Source of the DNA: Schistocephalus solidus
Taxonomy: Eukaryota; Platyhelminthes; Cestoda; Diphyllobothriidea; Diphyllobothriidae
NCBI GenBank assembly: GCA_017591395.1
Contig: WEDG01004604.1
Coordinates: 1 to 64,000 of the forward strand
Direction: 5' to 3'
DNA length: 64,000 nucleotides
Below, piece by piece: positions 44,930 through 58,200 of the stretch (the first letter of the stretch is position 1; every line of letters begins with the position of its first letter). The notes below the pieces were generated by a model. The model worked only from the letters and a program-made list of their open reading frames with translations, made no database searches and was not told the DNA's origin. The translations under genes and the position numbers were made by a program.

Positions 44930-45873
44930 ATAACCTTCATCAGCACCATTGATTTGTTCGTTCAGTGCTTGATAAGCAGCTGGCAGATCGATATGTCTAT
45001 TGATCGATTTCGCGGTCGAGTGCTATGCTTCCTCCTGCAGCAGGCGTGAAATTCGGTAGCCTGGCTGCCCCAATATTCTCACGCTGCCAAAGTCAAAGTT
45101 GTGCCCTGGCGAGGACGCGTCCGCGGCTACCAAGGAAAGTTTATCCTTCCGTCTCAGCGAGCCCGTGCTCGTGCATTCTCGTGCAAACTCGTTTACCGGT
45201 TTCGCCAACATAATTGGCTCGACCACAATGGCAGTCTATCCGGTAAATGACCCCGGCCTTTTGTTGAAAGGGGATTGCTTCTTTAGGTTGCATGAGTTCA
45301 CGGTGGAGCAACGCCAATCCAAACTTCGCTCACTAGTCTAGCGAATTCCTCGGATACGCCAGCACTTCGGTTTTGGCTGCACCTTCGGATTTATTCTCTT
45401 GGCTTCTCACCTGCCTTTCTCAACAAAACTCCCAGGACATCCGTTGATCGTGAAGAGTTTCCGCAGACACTGGACCTGAGTTTCTTATCGGCTGGTTCGG
45501 TGCAATGGGTTTCTGCTCGGCAGTAGAGTGTTCTCACGCAGCTGCGTTTGTGCGAGAGAGGGTCGTTGCTAAGATAACTCAGAATGCGAGAGGTATTCGT
45601 CACCTTCATGTGAACCGTAGTTTTGAGTCCTCAATCGCCCATTCTGAATACCAACACGTCGAGAAGTGGCAACTGACAGTCTTGTCCTTCCTGCATCGCG
45701 AACTGGATGTCGGGAAAGATCGAGTTCGGATGCTTTGTAAAATCCTCAATCTTGTCCCGACTGATGATGACAAATATGTCATAAACATATTGTACCCATA
45801 ATAATGGTCGATAGTGGTCGAAAGCCAGTGAATCCAGTCTCTGCAATACTGCCTCAGCAATCAGGCCGAACAA
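44930..45873 (-). mobile_element. Penelope-like element fragment: RT core and GIY-YIG
   Basis: Minus-strand pieces are 45873-45631 (GLIAEAVLQRL, then YVYDIFVIISRD, where YVDD has lost one Asp, then LPLLDVLVFR), 45609-45391 (SRILSYLSNDPLSHKRSCVRTLY) and 45260-44940. The last holds a GIY-YIG domain: VIYRIDCHCG..NYVGETGKRVCTR, then the tail WHSTAKSINRH. Frames shift between pieces. It is 5' truncated at the inverted segment at 45869. Confidence 0.85.
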
Positions 45874-45925
45874 AAAGATCCGGCGTCATTTACCAGATAG
45901 ACTGCCATTGTGGTTGAGCCAATTA
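45869..45925 (+). mobile_element. Inverted GIY-YIG fragment of the same PLE
   Basis: The 57 bases read VIYQIDCHCG..ANYVG on the plus strand. They match the reverse complement of about 45194-45251 with only a few differences. The short piece therefore faces the main PLE body, a local inversion or a head-to-head insertion. Confidence 0.75.
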
Positions 45926-46279
45926 TGTTGGTGATTGGAAGTTTTTGGCCTTTTGATGTCCTCTCTAGGCTGCATACGCCTGACGGTTAATTCTTTTTTC
46001 TAACCTTGCTTGGATGCACTTGCGCTATTCCAAAGCGCTGTGCTAGACTGCAGGTATGGGTTCTTCCATCCTTGCTACAGAGTTTTTCTTGATGTCTTCG
46101 AGAAAGAGCGATGAGCTGACAGCTACGTGGGTTTAACACACGATTTCGCACGATCATCACTATTCCGTGTAGTCGACGCCATCGGTCAGGCGACCTTGTG
46201 TGACATTCCTGCCAATTAGAACAGATTGTATCAAGGTCGTAGAGGCGCTGAAGGCGAAAGACCATGAAAGACCACACGC

Positions 46280-47960
46280 AGATAACGTCATACTTTGTGG
46301 TAAGTTATGTGCGTGATAGACAGAACCCTTCTGAGGAAGGTTTCCTGAAGCCGCAGGCCAGAATTTAGACAGTTATTCAATCAACAGCCTGTTATCCTCC
46401 TCCTCATCCACTACTCAACCTAAACTACAGCCTTCAGTAACAGTAGCGTCCTTTTTAGTTATTGGTTCACCCCGGGTATTTACCACGGTCGGAGAAACAG
46501 GCTTAAGGAGCCGCAACTCCCAGACCGTAGACACGAGAAGAAATCAAATGGCTGAGCCTGTCGCCTCTACGTGAGCGGCGGCAGTACGATAGTCGTTATC
46601 CTTGTGAATAATGTTGGGTAAGATACCGGACAGCAGTTCGGGGCTTTATTCTCGCTAGAAGGAGGGCGAGAGAGCAAGTAAGATTGTTGGATTATAAACT
46701 CAAAACAGTTTATTTTTGCGGGTTTTAATGCAATTCACTCACTTTTCTGAACCACGGTAGATAGAAAGACGCCGAATGTTCGAGGAAAATTGCTTGGTAA
46801 AATAGAGACCAAGTCAGCCGGAAAAAAATGCATTTGGGGCATCTACCTGTTAAAGGATTATCATAAACGCGCAATCTTCGATAGAAAATAAGTCGTAAAT
46901 TTCGGTTTTAAAAGGTTCAAGAATAGGGAGTAAGAGCTGAACCTTCTTTCCCAGTAGGAATGCTGTCATTTAAGTAAGAGAGTGTGCTAAGATTCTTATT
47001 CTTGAACACCATTCACTAGAAGCAAATGTTCAAGAAGGGGCAGAATATGGGAATAGAAACTCCACCCGTAATACAGGTGGTTTCTCGGAGAATTTCAGGG
47101 AGCTTGGAATAGGAAGGTTGTTGTTTGTGGTAGGACACGGAAATAGGTGCCCCTCCTGGAATTTAACCCAAGGTCACGTTTATTACAGGGGCTCGTATTC
47201 CCGTTTCTTACGCAAGCTAATACCCAACTTCCAAGATGTACTTTTAAACATAAATTAGTTAAAATTGGCTTAAATTACTAATGTGTTTGGAATATTGTCT
47301 CCTGGTAATCAATAAACCCTGTTACTCACTTTCTACTAAAGGCGTCCAAGTCGTTTTACTCAAAACTACTGAAAAGTGTCTACTTCTACAAGTAAAACTA
47401 CATTCGAATGTTTTTTTTTTAATGTTCGGGCAAATGTGCAAAGGAGTTGGTTATGTGTTTTTCATAGCACCGGGCTTAAATAAGCCAAGTTACCGGTTTT
47501 ATTTGAATTCGGCTGCCCTTTAGCCGTGAGGAATTTGTCATCCAAGTACTCTTCAAAACATACCAAGCCCGCGTAAAATCTGTTAACGCGCAAGGAATGC
47601 AGTAGACGTCTTAAGAGTAAACTCACGAAATAATTCTGTCCTGGAAGCAAGTACTCCTTGTGAGAGTAAAACTATTGCAGATGGAGTGGAAGGGTAGTGA
47701 CAGTAACAACTTATACTCACCGGACGGCCTGAGAGGCAGTCGCCTGCATTGATTTCAGGAAGAACTTCGATAGTGTGCCTCACAAACGTACCCTGTTCAA
47801 TTTGAAAGCGACTGGTATCGAACGTAAACTTTTTAAATCGATCGAGGATATAATTGTCGGTTTTTTTCCATGCTGTCTGTGTATGGCAGCATCAATCAAA
47901 GCACACAGTCATAGAGAGTGGAGCCCACCAGTTTTCGTGCTGCAACCCACCCTCTTTTTT
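46280..47960. other. No gene recognised; one dispersed repeat
   Basis: The block 47046-47225 (GGGAATAGAAACT.CCACCCGTAATACAGGTGG, ACACGGAAATAGGTGCCCC) recurs in diverged form at 49860-50010. Otherwise only short frames. Confidence 0.4.
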
Positions 47961-47979
47961 GTGTTTATTTTATGACTGC

Positions 47980-48720
47980 TAAACAAAATTGGACCGATTG
48001 TGCCAGTTTTACGGAGGATACAAAAAAACCATCCACAGTGCTGCTGACGAAGCCGCCTTCCGAAAGGCCTTCGTCGGTTGGAAGAATGGTCCCGCACGAG
48101 GCTCCCGTCGTTCAGCTGGAATAAGTGCACCATGCTGCATCTGGGAAGCCGAAACCAGATTCGTCCTACGTGGCCCTACTATCCGACTTGAAATGCCACT
48201 CTGAGAAGCAGAAACAACAAAAGACCTCGGCATTTTGGTGACAGACACCGCCACTTTAGTGCTGTACGCCATCAGGCAGGCATTTAAGTTTTCGACGATG
48301 ACTGCTTCTCCAAAGTCTTCGGTATAATTACAAGGATACAAGGAGGCCCCGAACACAATAGGATCAGATCCTACTTGAAAGGGTGCACTGAAGAGCCTCC
48401 AAATTAGTAAGAAATCTGCTTAGTTAATCAAAATGTATATCCTCTGACTCATATGCAGCTACGTGGAGGCTTTATACAGAGTTTCCGTATCGTGCATGAC
48501 TTGGACTGCGCCCTCCTGTGTGATGAATTCTTCCGAATGGTCACTGCAACTAACTTCTACTGAAATTTCTTCAAACTACTTGTGTCTGGAGGAAGATTTG
48601 ATTCGAGAAATTATTTGTCTTCCGACTCTTTAGTAGAACCATGGAATAACCTGCCCGAGACGATTGTAATGTTCCAGTCCGTGGACACATTCAAACATCG
48701 CCTTGAAAGATAAATGCTGC
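47980..48720 (+). mobile_element. CR1/jockey-like LINE fragment, RT C-terminal part
   Basis: Frames in order read NKCTMLHLGSRNQ (near 48120), KDLGILVTDTATL (near 48216), FIQSFRIVHDLDCALLCDEFF (near 48475) and SRNYLSSDSLVEPWNNLPE followed by DTFKHRLER (48600-48712). This order (host-independent thumb region, KDLGV motif, then WN.LP and F...L near the end) is typical of the C-terminus of CR1- and jockey-type RTs. At least two frameshifts and a stop are present; it is 5' truncated. Confidence 0.75.
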
Positions 48721-48724
48721 AGCA

Positions 48725-50500
48725 CCGAGTGGACTATGTGAGCATGTAACTTTAAAACAAATGTACTTATTTGAAACGAAGTCTGCGTTCACTTGAAGTT
48801 GTTATTGCTTCACCCTGCTACTGATAGGCAGTTGGCAGGCGTAAACTTATATCGCTCAAATACACTGGGATGAACGGTTAAAAGAGGCTGACCCTAACGA
48901 GATCAGGGAAATCCAGCATGCTGCTTCCAACTGCAGACTCAACCCACTTCATCATCAGTTAAAAGGCAGCACAAACTAAGAAAGTACTGCAAATATTTTC
49001 GACTGATTTAGTGACTTTATCGATCTCCGTGGATTTTTATAAAGCCACGTGTAACCGTTGTTATGACAGCCCTGCGCGGACCTGATAGCCAATCAACAAT
49101 GAAACTGCCACCTGCCTAGTTAGGCTAAGTGACAAGGTCAAAGTGCCACGGGGAAGTCTGTTCATCGGTAAAGTCTAAAATTCTCCAACTAAGAGAGGTT
49201 GAAACCTGCAGGAGTACAAATTCTGGTCCAGTAAAGTCACGTGCCAACCTTGACCTTTTCCGCTGCACGAAAAATGTTCACAGCAAATCTTGTGGTGTTC
49301 GTGTGCCGGTATGTATGCACGTGCAGCTGACATCGTCGCAGCGTCACGTGAACGCGCCGTGTCTGCTTAATTGTAAATGCGCCAAAAAGACAACTGTAGT
49401 GCGAGGACTTCACCAAATGGGATTAACGCTTCAAATAAACTCACTTAGAATTATTTGAGCGGAAAGAACGTCGAGGTCTTAACTGTACAGGCAGATTGTG
49501 AGCTACCTACCAAGTAATGCATCCCGCGATCCGCCATCGAGGACAATCCCAGGGAAGGGTACCTTTCGTCTGATAATTTGACCGCAGTTGAGGTTAATTG
49601 TGGGTACCTCTGGTCGGCTAGAGAAGAATATCAGATGAGGACACACACACAAGCACACCAGCTTGTCTTTCAGGACAGGGAGGCTAAAAATCGACTTCAG
49701 ATGGCCAGCAATGAGTGTTATCTGTCCTAAAGCCAGATCAGGGAAACGCCTTCCGCATACGGTGCAGGTATTCCAAGCTTCAACAGACGGAGCACAAACC
49801 AATAGAAAAGCACGATTTTAGTTATCAACGGCCATCACCCAGGGTATGGGTAGACAGAGTACGATTATAACTACTCCCCGTATCACAGGTGGCTTTGTAC
49901 AAAATGTCGGGGGTAGTGTAAATATCAAAGTTAGAACACGGAAAATAGGTGACCCCCATGCAGTTTAGTACGAGACCACCTGTAGTACTGGAAGCACTTA
50001 TGCCTGTGTCCAACCTATGGCAATGTCGCCGACTTGCAGAGAATGGAGGACTATGATCAAGATTCGATCGAAGCTTTTATGGTAAGTATCGGGAAATTGG
50101 AACGATCAGTGTGTTTTCTTCGGTCTAGGGGAATTGCACATGGTTCTGTGTCAAAGTATTTATAAAGTACGCTCTCAGTCCTTCAGAGCAATCAACTCGA
50201 AACGAAAATGAAGACACTAATTGGGGCTGTTTATGAGAAATTGAGGAGCTTTTATGATCCAGCAACTTATTTAGAAAGGGATGCCTACGCCTGTGAAGTG
50301 TATTACTCAGGGCCAGCTGCCGGTAAGTGTTACCCGCCCGTAAAGTGGGTGGTTTTACGCTCAATTCCGGAAAAAAAACTATGTTTATGATTATGAGTGT
50401 GGCTAGGATAAGGGTTGTGGTTTGGAATACAGTTACAGTCAGGGCACAGGAATATTTAGGCTTTCGAGACCTTAGCCCAAAAACATTTGTATTACTTGGG
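48725..50500. other. No gene recognised
   Basis: The block at 49860-50010 is related to 47046-47225. An open frame at 49129-49458 has no recognised motif. Confidence 0.35.
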
Positions 50501-50509
50501 AGGCGTTCC

Positions 50510-50960
50510 AACTACCCTGTTGTGTATTTGTGCGGCTGCTGGCGGGGCTCGAGAGTGAGACCCAGGGCAGAAGGGGACGAGGGAGTCCCGTAACCGATCG
50601 ATGAGCACCTATCCGCCAAGATACGCCTAGTTTATAAAGTTGTCCTGGTTCATGTATCATTTTTGGCTTATTAGTCGTCATTAGCCATCCAAACACAGCC
50701 TCAGTTGGTGCCCACCCAAAGCTCAAACCCGCGACCTATCGATTAGAATTCCAACGATATAACCCAGCCATTGGTGTTGGTTATGACGACTAATAAGCCA
50801 GAAATGGCTATTCCCATCTTCCCTGTCCATGTCGGTAATGTTTTACTGCCTATACTACTAGTCTCTATGCAGCTGCTGGCGGAGCTCAAGAGTGAGTCCC
50901 AGAGCACAACGGGACGAGTGAGCCGTAACCGATCAGGGAGCTATCCACCAATGAACTGAT
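50510..50960. mobile_element. SINE-B mosaic: + 3' module, - ribozyme and head, + ribozyme and 3' module
   Basis: 50525-50625 is a sense 3' module (GCGGCTGCTGGCGGGG, CGTAACCGATCGATGAGC). 50650-50765 is an antisense decayed hammerhead (CTAATGA core) and head. 50770-50960 is a sense ribozyme lacking its first strand (TATGACGACTAATAAGCCAG, GAAATGGCTATT) plus 3' module. Repeated insertion or rearrangement has scrambled the order. Confidence 0.72.
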
Positions 50961-50984
50961 AAGATTTGTCGGCGACTGCGTCCC

Positions 50985-51095
50985 ATTCCGCCTCCGATCT
51001 GCTTGACTCTCCTGTTACCGGGTCCAAGTGAGCTAGGGAGGCGAGAGCACGATAGACGCTGCGCACGCCAACTATCACTATACACAAATTTTCCC
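50985..51095 (+). mobile_element. Diverged SINE-A fragment
   Basis: TTGACTCTCCTGTTACCGGGTCC..GTG..GGGAGGCGAGAGC.CGATAGACGCTG matches the family's central block with many changes. Confidence 0.5.
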
Positions 51096-51099
51096 TGCT

Positions 51100-52288
51100 T
51101 GAACCAATTTAATCGGCTGCCCTGAGGTGTAATAAATTCGCTAATTTACGGTTGATGGTCGCGGCTGCGGAACACATGCGAAAGTTTCCACGCCAGACAA
51201 CACTGACACGCATCAAATAACATGCAATTGCACAAGGACTAAATTGACTGCGAGTTCTTTTTTGAAACAACCTTCATACAGGCAGGAAGTTGGAAAAAGA
51301 CACACTACGAATTATTAACGTTTCCTTGAATAAAATTATAACACACATCTAGAAAGCCTGTATGCAAGTCAGTCTGAAATTACGATCCATTATCGGGAAT
51401 GGCTCACTGCGAGGGGAAGCAGTCTATTCATCTCATCCATACGCTGTCCCTCACTCTACGCGCAGTGAACGTTGACGATAGCAACACTTTATATACCAGA
51501 AAATAACATGGATTACACTATTCTCTAGTTTATGTCCCATGGACAGATTTCGGGGGCATTGAGAGAACGAAGCACGACCCAGCGAATGGACGTGTAGGTA
51601 CTAAGCACAAGTAATAGGCTTCTAAAGACTGAACCGATGCACATCCTTCCGCGCTACGGCAGAGAACAACGTAATTTCGTAAGTAAAACAGAATTTTTCC
51701 TCGTGTTTCGTTCTGCTAATTTATTGAATCTACCTGACAATCAGTATTTCGGGTGTTTGAAAGAAACGAACTTCATGCGTAACCCACCCATTTAAACCAC
51801 CGAGAAATCTATTAAATCGTGGTGCTTAGGGGAGGCTTCGGTGAACGTCTGTTCCAACTCAAAATAAAGCCCCCCGAACTTAAGCTGTCGCTTCTGAGGA
51901 AAGAACCAACGAGATTGTCTGGGCTGGCACGGAGGCAAGTACCAGATGCTTCAAATCCGAAGTACAGCTAGTAGACAAGAGGCATCTCGTAACATTGAAG
52001 CAATGAATTAACTTCCTGATTAGCAGTGCTTACGGGGCGAACGAACAAATAAATAAAATGCGAGTAGCTTAAAAAATGAGGGGGAATAGGCGAGCGAGCA
52101 AAGTCTTTGATGGCCTGAAATCTAGTCCGATTGTCATGGGCGGTTAAGATGTGAGTAGCATAAACGCAAAGGAGGCTACGGAGAGAGCAGAAACAAAAGA
52201 CAGAAGGTAGATAGTGATAATGACGAGAAAGACCTTTGCAGCAGATGGGGACAGATAGGATGAGAAGTCTGTGGAGTTGTGTCCACAT
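51100..52288. other. Region 3' of PHKA, no other gene
   Basis: Probable 3' UTR of the minus-strand PHKA gene at its right end. No clear AATAAA was found near the stop on the minus strand; a possible one lies near 51717. Confidence 0.35.
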
Positions 52289-55200
52289 TCAGGCGACTGC
52301 GCAATTAACCGCGATCTTGCCCGCACTGCTGACCGGCAGGGAGTCACCGATGAGGACAGCCAGCGCACGTACCATGTAGGCCATAGTGCCAAAGCGACCT
52401 GCAGGCGGAGTATCGTAGAACTGATGGCAAATCCTGTGGGGCCCCCGACAAGGCAACTGGCCGCTGGCGCGGGAGTATCCTTTGGGATTATTCTCTGTGG
52501 GGGTGCGACTTTCCTGGTCGTCTGCATCACTGGTCTTCTCCGAGGCCAATTTCGCGCAACAGAGCGTCGCGTTTGCTCCATACTGAGCCTGCAAAAGCAC
52601 AAAAAAGCGGCGGCGGCGGCGGATAATGCGATGATATGGGCAAATTAGGTAAATAAGATGGAAGTGAGAAAGAATTTAACGAGGACGATGATGAGTACTT
52701 CAGTGCTCCACAGTATGCAACCCCAACTGGAAAGAAGATCGTCGTCATCGTCCAGAGCTGCATGTTTTGGCCCTGTTTTCTAAGCAGAGGAATCAAGCGG
52801 CATGTTCGACGGACGACCTACTTGAGAGCATGAGTCCCGGTGACAGCGAGCTTAATCGCCCGGGAACCATCACGCCAAGAATCAAAAACTGTGGTGAAAT
52901 CGCGGCCATTAACAAATATGGCACAAAATAAAACCCAAAACGATGAAAGCGCATACGGCTAATTATTGCAGGCATGTGGTGGCATGGCAAGGACTTGTGC
53001 CTCTAGTACCCTTTGCTACGGTTTTCTCTGATAATGGGTTCGAGTGAGGATGCAAAAGGGCTGACAATACGACGTCTTATTTCAGCGATCACCGCTTCAT
53101 CTTCTGAACTGCTTCAGGGAACTCGCCTATCCACTTCCATCGGCATTTCGTAACACTGCTATGATTTGTGACCCTTTTAAGTTCCCTAACCATGTCCACT
53201 GCAAGATGCACGGTAGTTTATCTTTCCGACGCGAGAGAATGCCTGTTTCGTAGCTTATGTTCTCTGATGATCATTCTGTCATCGCCTACCAAAAATCGCA
53301 CCGAACAGCTAATGGATGGGTTAAAAGGAGGGATGCGGCGTGAAGAGGTCCAGACACATCAGTCGTATTCGAGCTGCAGGAATGTTCAACCGAGACGAGG
53401 TAAAGGCTAGGCCTTGAACTCGGGTCAACAGGACTTTACTCGTCGAGCCACACGGCTCTCTTTGCGGCCATCCGGAAAAGGAGATAAATCTAATGAAGAC
53501 AAGCGGGAGAACATCCAAAAGGCGTTAGGAAAATACACCTGGCACACGCACCCAGGCATGTCTCTAAAAAACATTCACTGTAGTCGTCGAAGTGCTAATT
53601 TGCATACACCCGACGCCAGGGTGGCTTACGATCAGGTGAGCACTCTCGAGATCCATGGTGAAAATTGAGGGCACAGCAACAACAGAAAGGGATCTGAGAG
53701 CGGACAAAGGGTATCTGCGGTCCTGTAATCGAAACAGATGGACGCCCCTCCCACGCGACGTTGGATATTCCCGGTCGCAGGCGAAAGGGCGTGCGCCCCC
53801 GTAGATCAAGGGCAGCGTACTGGCTCCAAAACCAACCAGTTCCTGATTCTAAATCCGGGACTGTTCCGCCAGGGATTGAGTACGGCTGACTGACGACAGT
53901 GCTCTTTCCTATCCAGGCTCATAAATACTTCCTTTCTATTAGTTACTCGCCGTTGTGCGATCGCCCATGGCACCTGTAGACAAGAGCTGAAATGCACAAC
54001 GGTACGGGCCTGCAAACAAGCGAAAGCCACTTCCATGTGACTTGGAAAGTGGTAACGCGCAGGCTATGCATATAGTTTTGTGTAATCGAGTACTGTCAGA
54101 AGTCCAGGACGTGGACTAGGTCAAGGAGAGTTACCTGATCCTCGAGGAAGATGCGGTTGGCGTTAGCGATCAGATCATCCAAAGAGACGATACAGTTGAG
54201 GTGAACTCGAGACTCCTCGTCGTGTGTGACCAACGCACCAATTACGGTCGTAGCCTCGACCAACAGCTGTCGATACTCGGGAGTGGGCACGGTGTTGATG
54301 AAGGATTCCACCGCCAGGGCAAACTTTAGTTCCTCTTTTGTCATCTGGACGAAATGAAGGCAAATTTGAGGTGGTGGGTGGGGACAGCGTGAAAGACACT
54401 CACAGTAGATTGCCTAACTCATGAAATGTCATCCTCGAACTTCAAGAAGGAAGTATGGAACACATTTGAAGTTGTATGTAGTGTTTTTTGTACTGAGTTG
54501 AGGCGCAAAATGCCGTATAATAAGGAAGAGTTCATAGCAGATCTGTTTATTCAAGGCAAAACTGGACAAAATGAGACCACATCCGATGTTTCTTGATTTT
54601 CAGGTGTTTTCCTAAGTTATTGCACCTTCTGGACCATACCTTCTTGTTGAACCACAAAGGAATATTAATATAATTTAGAAAATTTTAAATATATCCCTTC
54701 AGAGAACGGAAAATTAGGTAAAGGGAGATATGAGAAGTCACATTGTTTCTGGGAAGACAAGGATGGATTTAGTTTTAAAAATTCAGTTTTGAACATTTGT
54801 GACTACTTATGTCAAACAACTCAGTAATACACTTTTGCGAGTGTATTTTGTTTTACCACACCGATAATTGGGACTGGAAACAAGCCTATATACGAGAAGC
54901 CGCCACATGCCGTCATTCTTCCCTGTCATGCCGTAGGCGAAAGATGTCCAGACAATATCTATCTGCAGTTGACTATTACTGAATATGGAACATCGAAACG
55001 GAAAGAGCAGAAGATTGACATTTCTTCACAAAATATTAGTATATCTTCGGCCACTCGGTTGTGTATTTGCAATCTTGGAACTGGGTCACAAAGTAAGCAA
55101 GTACAGCAAAAAACGCTCCAATAGAAATAAAAAGTGTTCTTTCATTTTCAGCTGACATTGTATCCCTTATTTCTAGCGAAGTCAAACCGGTCGAACATCC

Positions 55201-58200
55201 CCATTTTTACTTGAATTCATCTTGGAAAACGACTAAGCACGCATGCAAGTGTTTTTTAAAGAGATAACTTATTATAAGAATTTTTAAATCGAGCTTAGTC
55301 ATATTAATTGCCGAAATATGTTGTGAGCGTTTATTCGTCTCGGCAACGAGTTTTCTTATTTGGGTGAGTCTACAAATATGACTCAAACGGCCAGGTGCAT
55401 TAGAAAGACTGTCTCAGCACTCAATATTTTGGTAAATATCTGTAAGAAATATCTTATTTTGAAGGTTTTGATAAGCATATAAAACAGAAACCACATTTAT
55501 GGGTCATAGAAAAAACAGGAAACTTTAAGTATTTTCCATCGTTTCAAGGACGAGCTGAAACTCATCGTAATCCAACACCCGAAATACTTATGAAGAAATT
55601 TAACAAAATGAAAGCCCTCTTAATATGCATAAAACGGTACGTTTACGATTTCACTTAAAAATTATAGTTAAATTTATTAGGCACTGGCCGGCGTATCAAC
55701 ATGTCAGCTTGTGACATATTTTATTCCTGTTACGTCCATGCCAGCGCAATCAAGTGAAAATCTGTTTGCCTTAGTCAAACGCATCTTACACGGAAGAAAA
55801 AATGCCAATTCTCGTGAAACCGTGTTTTGAATAAATACTCGAAATTTAGGCTGTTTGGTAACGGCCATACTTTCCATTGCTCTTAATATGGAAGACTACT
55901 GCCGCAAAATATACACTAAATGACTATTTTCAAAAGCAATTCTACTTGTGATGTTTTATTTACTCGTTTGGACAAACATTATGACATTTTAAACTTCAGG
56001 TTAATTAACTAACGCGATTTTTCACGTTTTCGGAATTTACCGTTTATCTAAAAAATCGTATTTCTACAGAACGTAATATTAATTTTTAAACCACAATACA
56101 CCTTCTTTTTAAGATCGGTCAATTATTTACTCCTGTAAAACTTGGGGGAGCGCAGTGAGTTCACATAATGTGCCCTATCTCATGAAATTCATGAGATAGG
56201 GCACGTACTGCAATGCGGTGTAAGCTACAGTTGATGCTGCATACGTGTGAGAAAGATCAAACATACAGATCCATTTTGCAGATGTTATATACGAAAAAAA
56301 TACGTAAAGTTGAGAAAGAAACAGTGAGAGAATAAGGAAATTTTGGAGGCACGAAAATGACATCTAGGTTTTTGAACAGAGTACGGAGATTTGTTCGTCA
56401 GTGCGCGAGCGCCTACGGTAGGGAGGGGGGAGGGGGAAAGGAGACCGCAGTCCCGAGACAACCTACGGTCAAAAAATTGTAATGAACCCTCATGACGGGA
56501 AGTCAAGGTACTGGTTCAATAACCAATCCGACCCGCTAGTTTAACGTCAGGCCCACTTCGATTGAGGTTGGGAGGGAGACTGGAATGATCATTTATCACT
56601 CATTGAACATCATCAGTCAGTCATACCCAGCACAGGGACTATTCATATCAACTCCAGGAAGAGTTCAAAAAGCTTTGTTCTGAAAGATAAATTTTAAGTG
56701 CGCGCATAAATTTGTGAGGAAGTTAAACGTGACAGAGAGGGGTCACTCGCTAATCAGTCGCCCAAAGCGCACTGAGCAATAGAAACAGGGTGGGGGAAGA
56801 GAGTTCGGAGAAGCCTTATAAAAAGCACTAAGCAGGAGTAGGTTCTCTTCGACACGCGCATAGTTACTTAAATACAGAACTGCGGAGACTCCTACAAAGA
56901 ATTTTGCTGGAAGTTGAGGAGGTTTGGCAGTTGCGACAAACCAAAGGCGCCAAATTTTATCGTTCGCTGCGGTATACAAAAAACTGCTCACACGAGCCCA
57001 AACAAAAAATCACAAAAACGACGTACATCTGATAAATCCCCATCGTTGTCTTTAGTTTCCTTCCACACAAACAACTGAATTCAGCAATCAATGGCGGTTA
57101 AGGTTAGGAAGTGCCGATGCCCCTTAAAGATACGAATTTTGAGCGCACGCGAGCTTTTACTGTGCACAGAAGGCAGTCAACCCCAAGGACTTGTGGTGTT
57201 TTGTAGTTTACCTAGGCCAGCGGTGACATATAGGCGAGTAAATTACGTTGTCGAAACGGTCGCAAAGGCAAATCAGGTAGGGCAGACCTAACGCAGACTT
57301 GCTAGCCGAGGAAGCAAGAAGACGTGATGAAATCGATCCAGAAGAAACAAGCCACTAATACTGTGCCTGCTCGTTCAACGCTTCGAGAGACAGTGACTAG
57401 GCAAAAACCACCGCCAACGAGGTTGCTCAGAGATTATTGTAGGGCGCACGATAGCGTACAGCCCCCACCACCTCACTTAAATGCAGTTCGTACCTGCCGG
57501 ATCGCAATACATCATAAACGCATCGCGTCACGAGGCGGCGGTGGTGGCGCGGCAGCAGACTAGATTAAATCATCGCCCAGATTACTAATATCACGCGAGA
57601 TGCTGCAGAAGGGGGTCAACTCTTTTCCCTGCCTCCTCATCGTCTGGGTTGGGTACATCGGAGGATGCTGGTATAACGCTAGTAGCCTGCACGAAACAAC
57701 ATTTGGGCGTGCTGAGAGTCAAAATTGCTCGGACGCGGTCAGGCAAGTAGGGCAATCTGGTCAAATTAATGCTTATAGGAGGGTAAAAGGGCGTGCAAGC
57801 GGAGGAAAGAGGGAGCCTTAACGTGGTCTGGGTTCAGGTATAAACAACTCTGTGTCGGAAATACAACCATCTGCTTCTCGCTACGTGACCGCCAACGAGA
57901 GCGCCGGAAGGCAGCGAAACATAAACTTCTCCCACTGTCCTGTCACAACCAGTCCAGATCGGTGAACACCGCTCCCACGGGACCCAGCACGTTTACTTCA
58001 CCTTCCCCTTCCCCCCCCCCAAAAAAAACCCAACCATCCCGTGTGTTTGTAGTTCTGTCACGAAGGCGCCCAACTGCATGACCCACTTAAAAATCACTCT
58101 CAGCAAAGCCACTCAGGAAGCAGAAAATCCTTTCTAGTGCCATTCGACATATTTCCTTATAAGTGTTTTTTTTTTGTGGATTTGCAAAAAATTGCAGTGA

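Noticed and set aside
46315..46355. Hammerhead-like CTGAGGA...GAA
   Set aside because: The core strand fits, but stem II needs an eight-base extra segment, GAAA reads GAAT, and no stem I pairing is seen.
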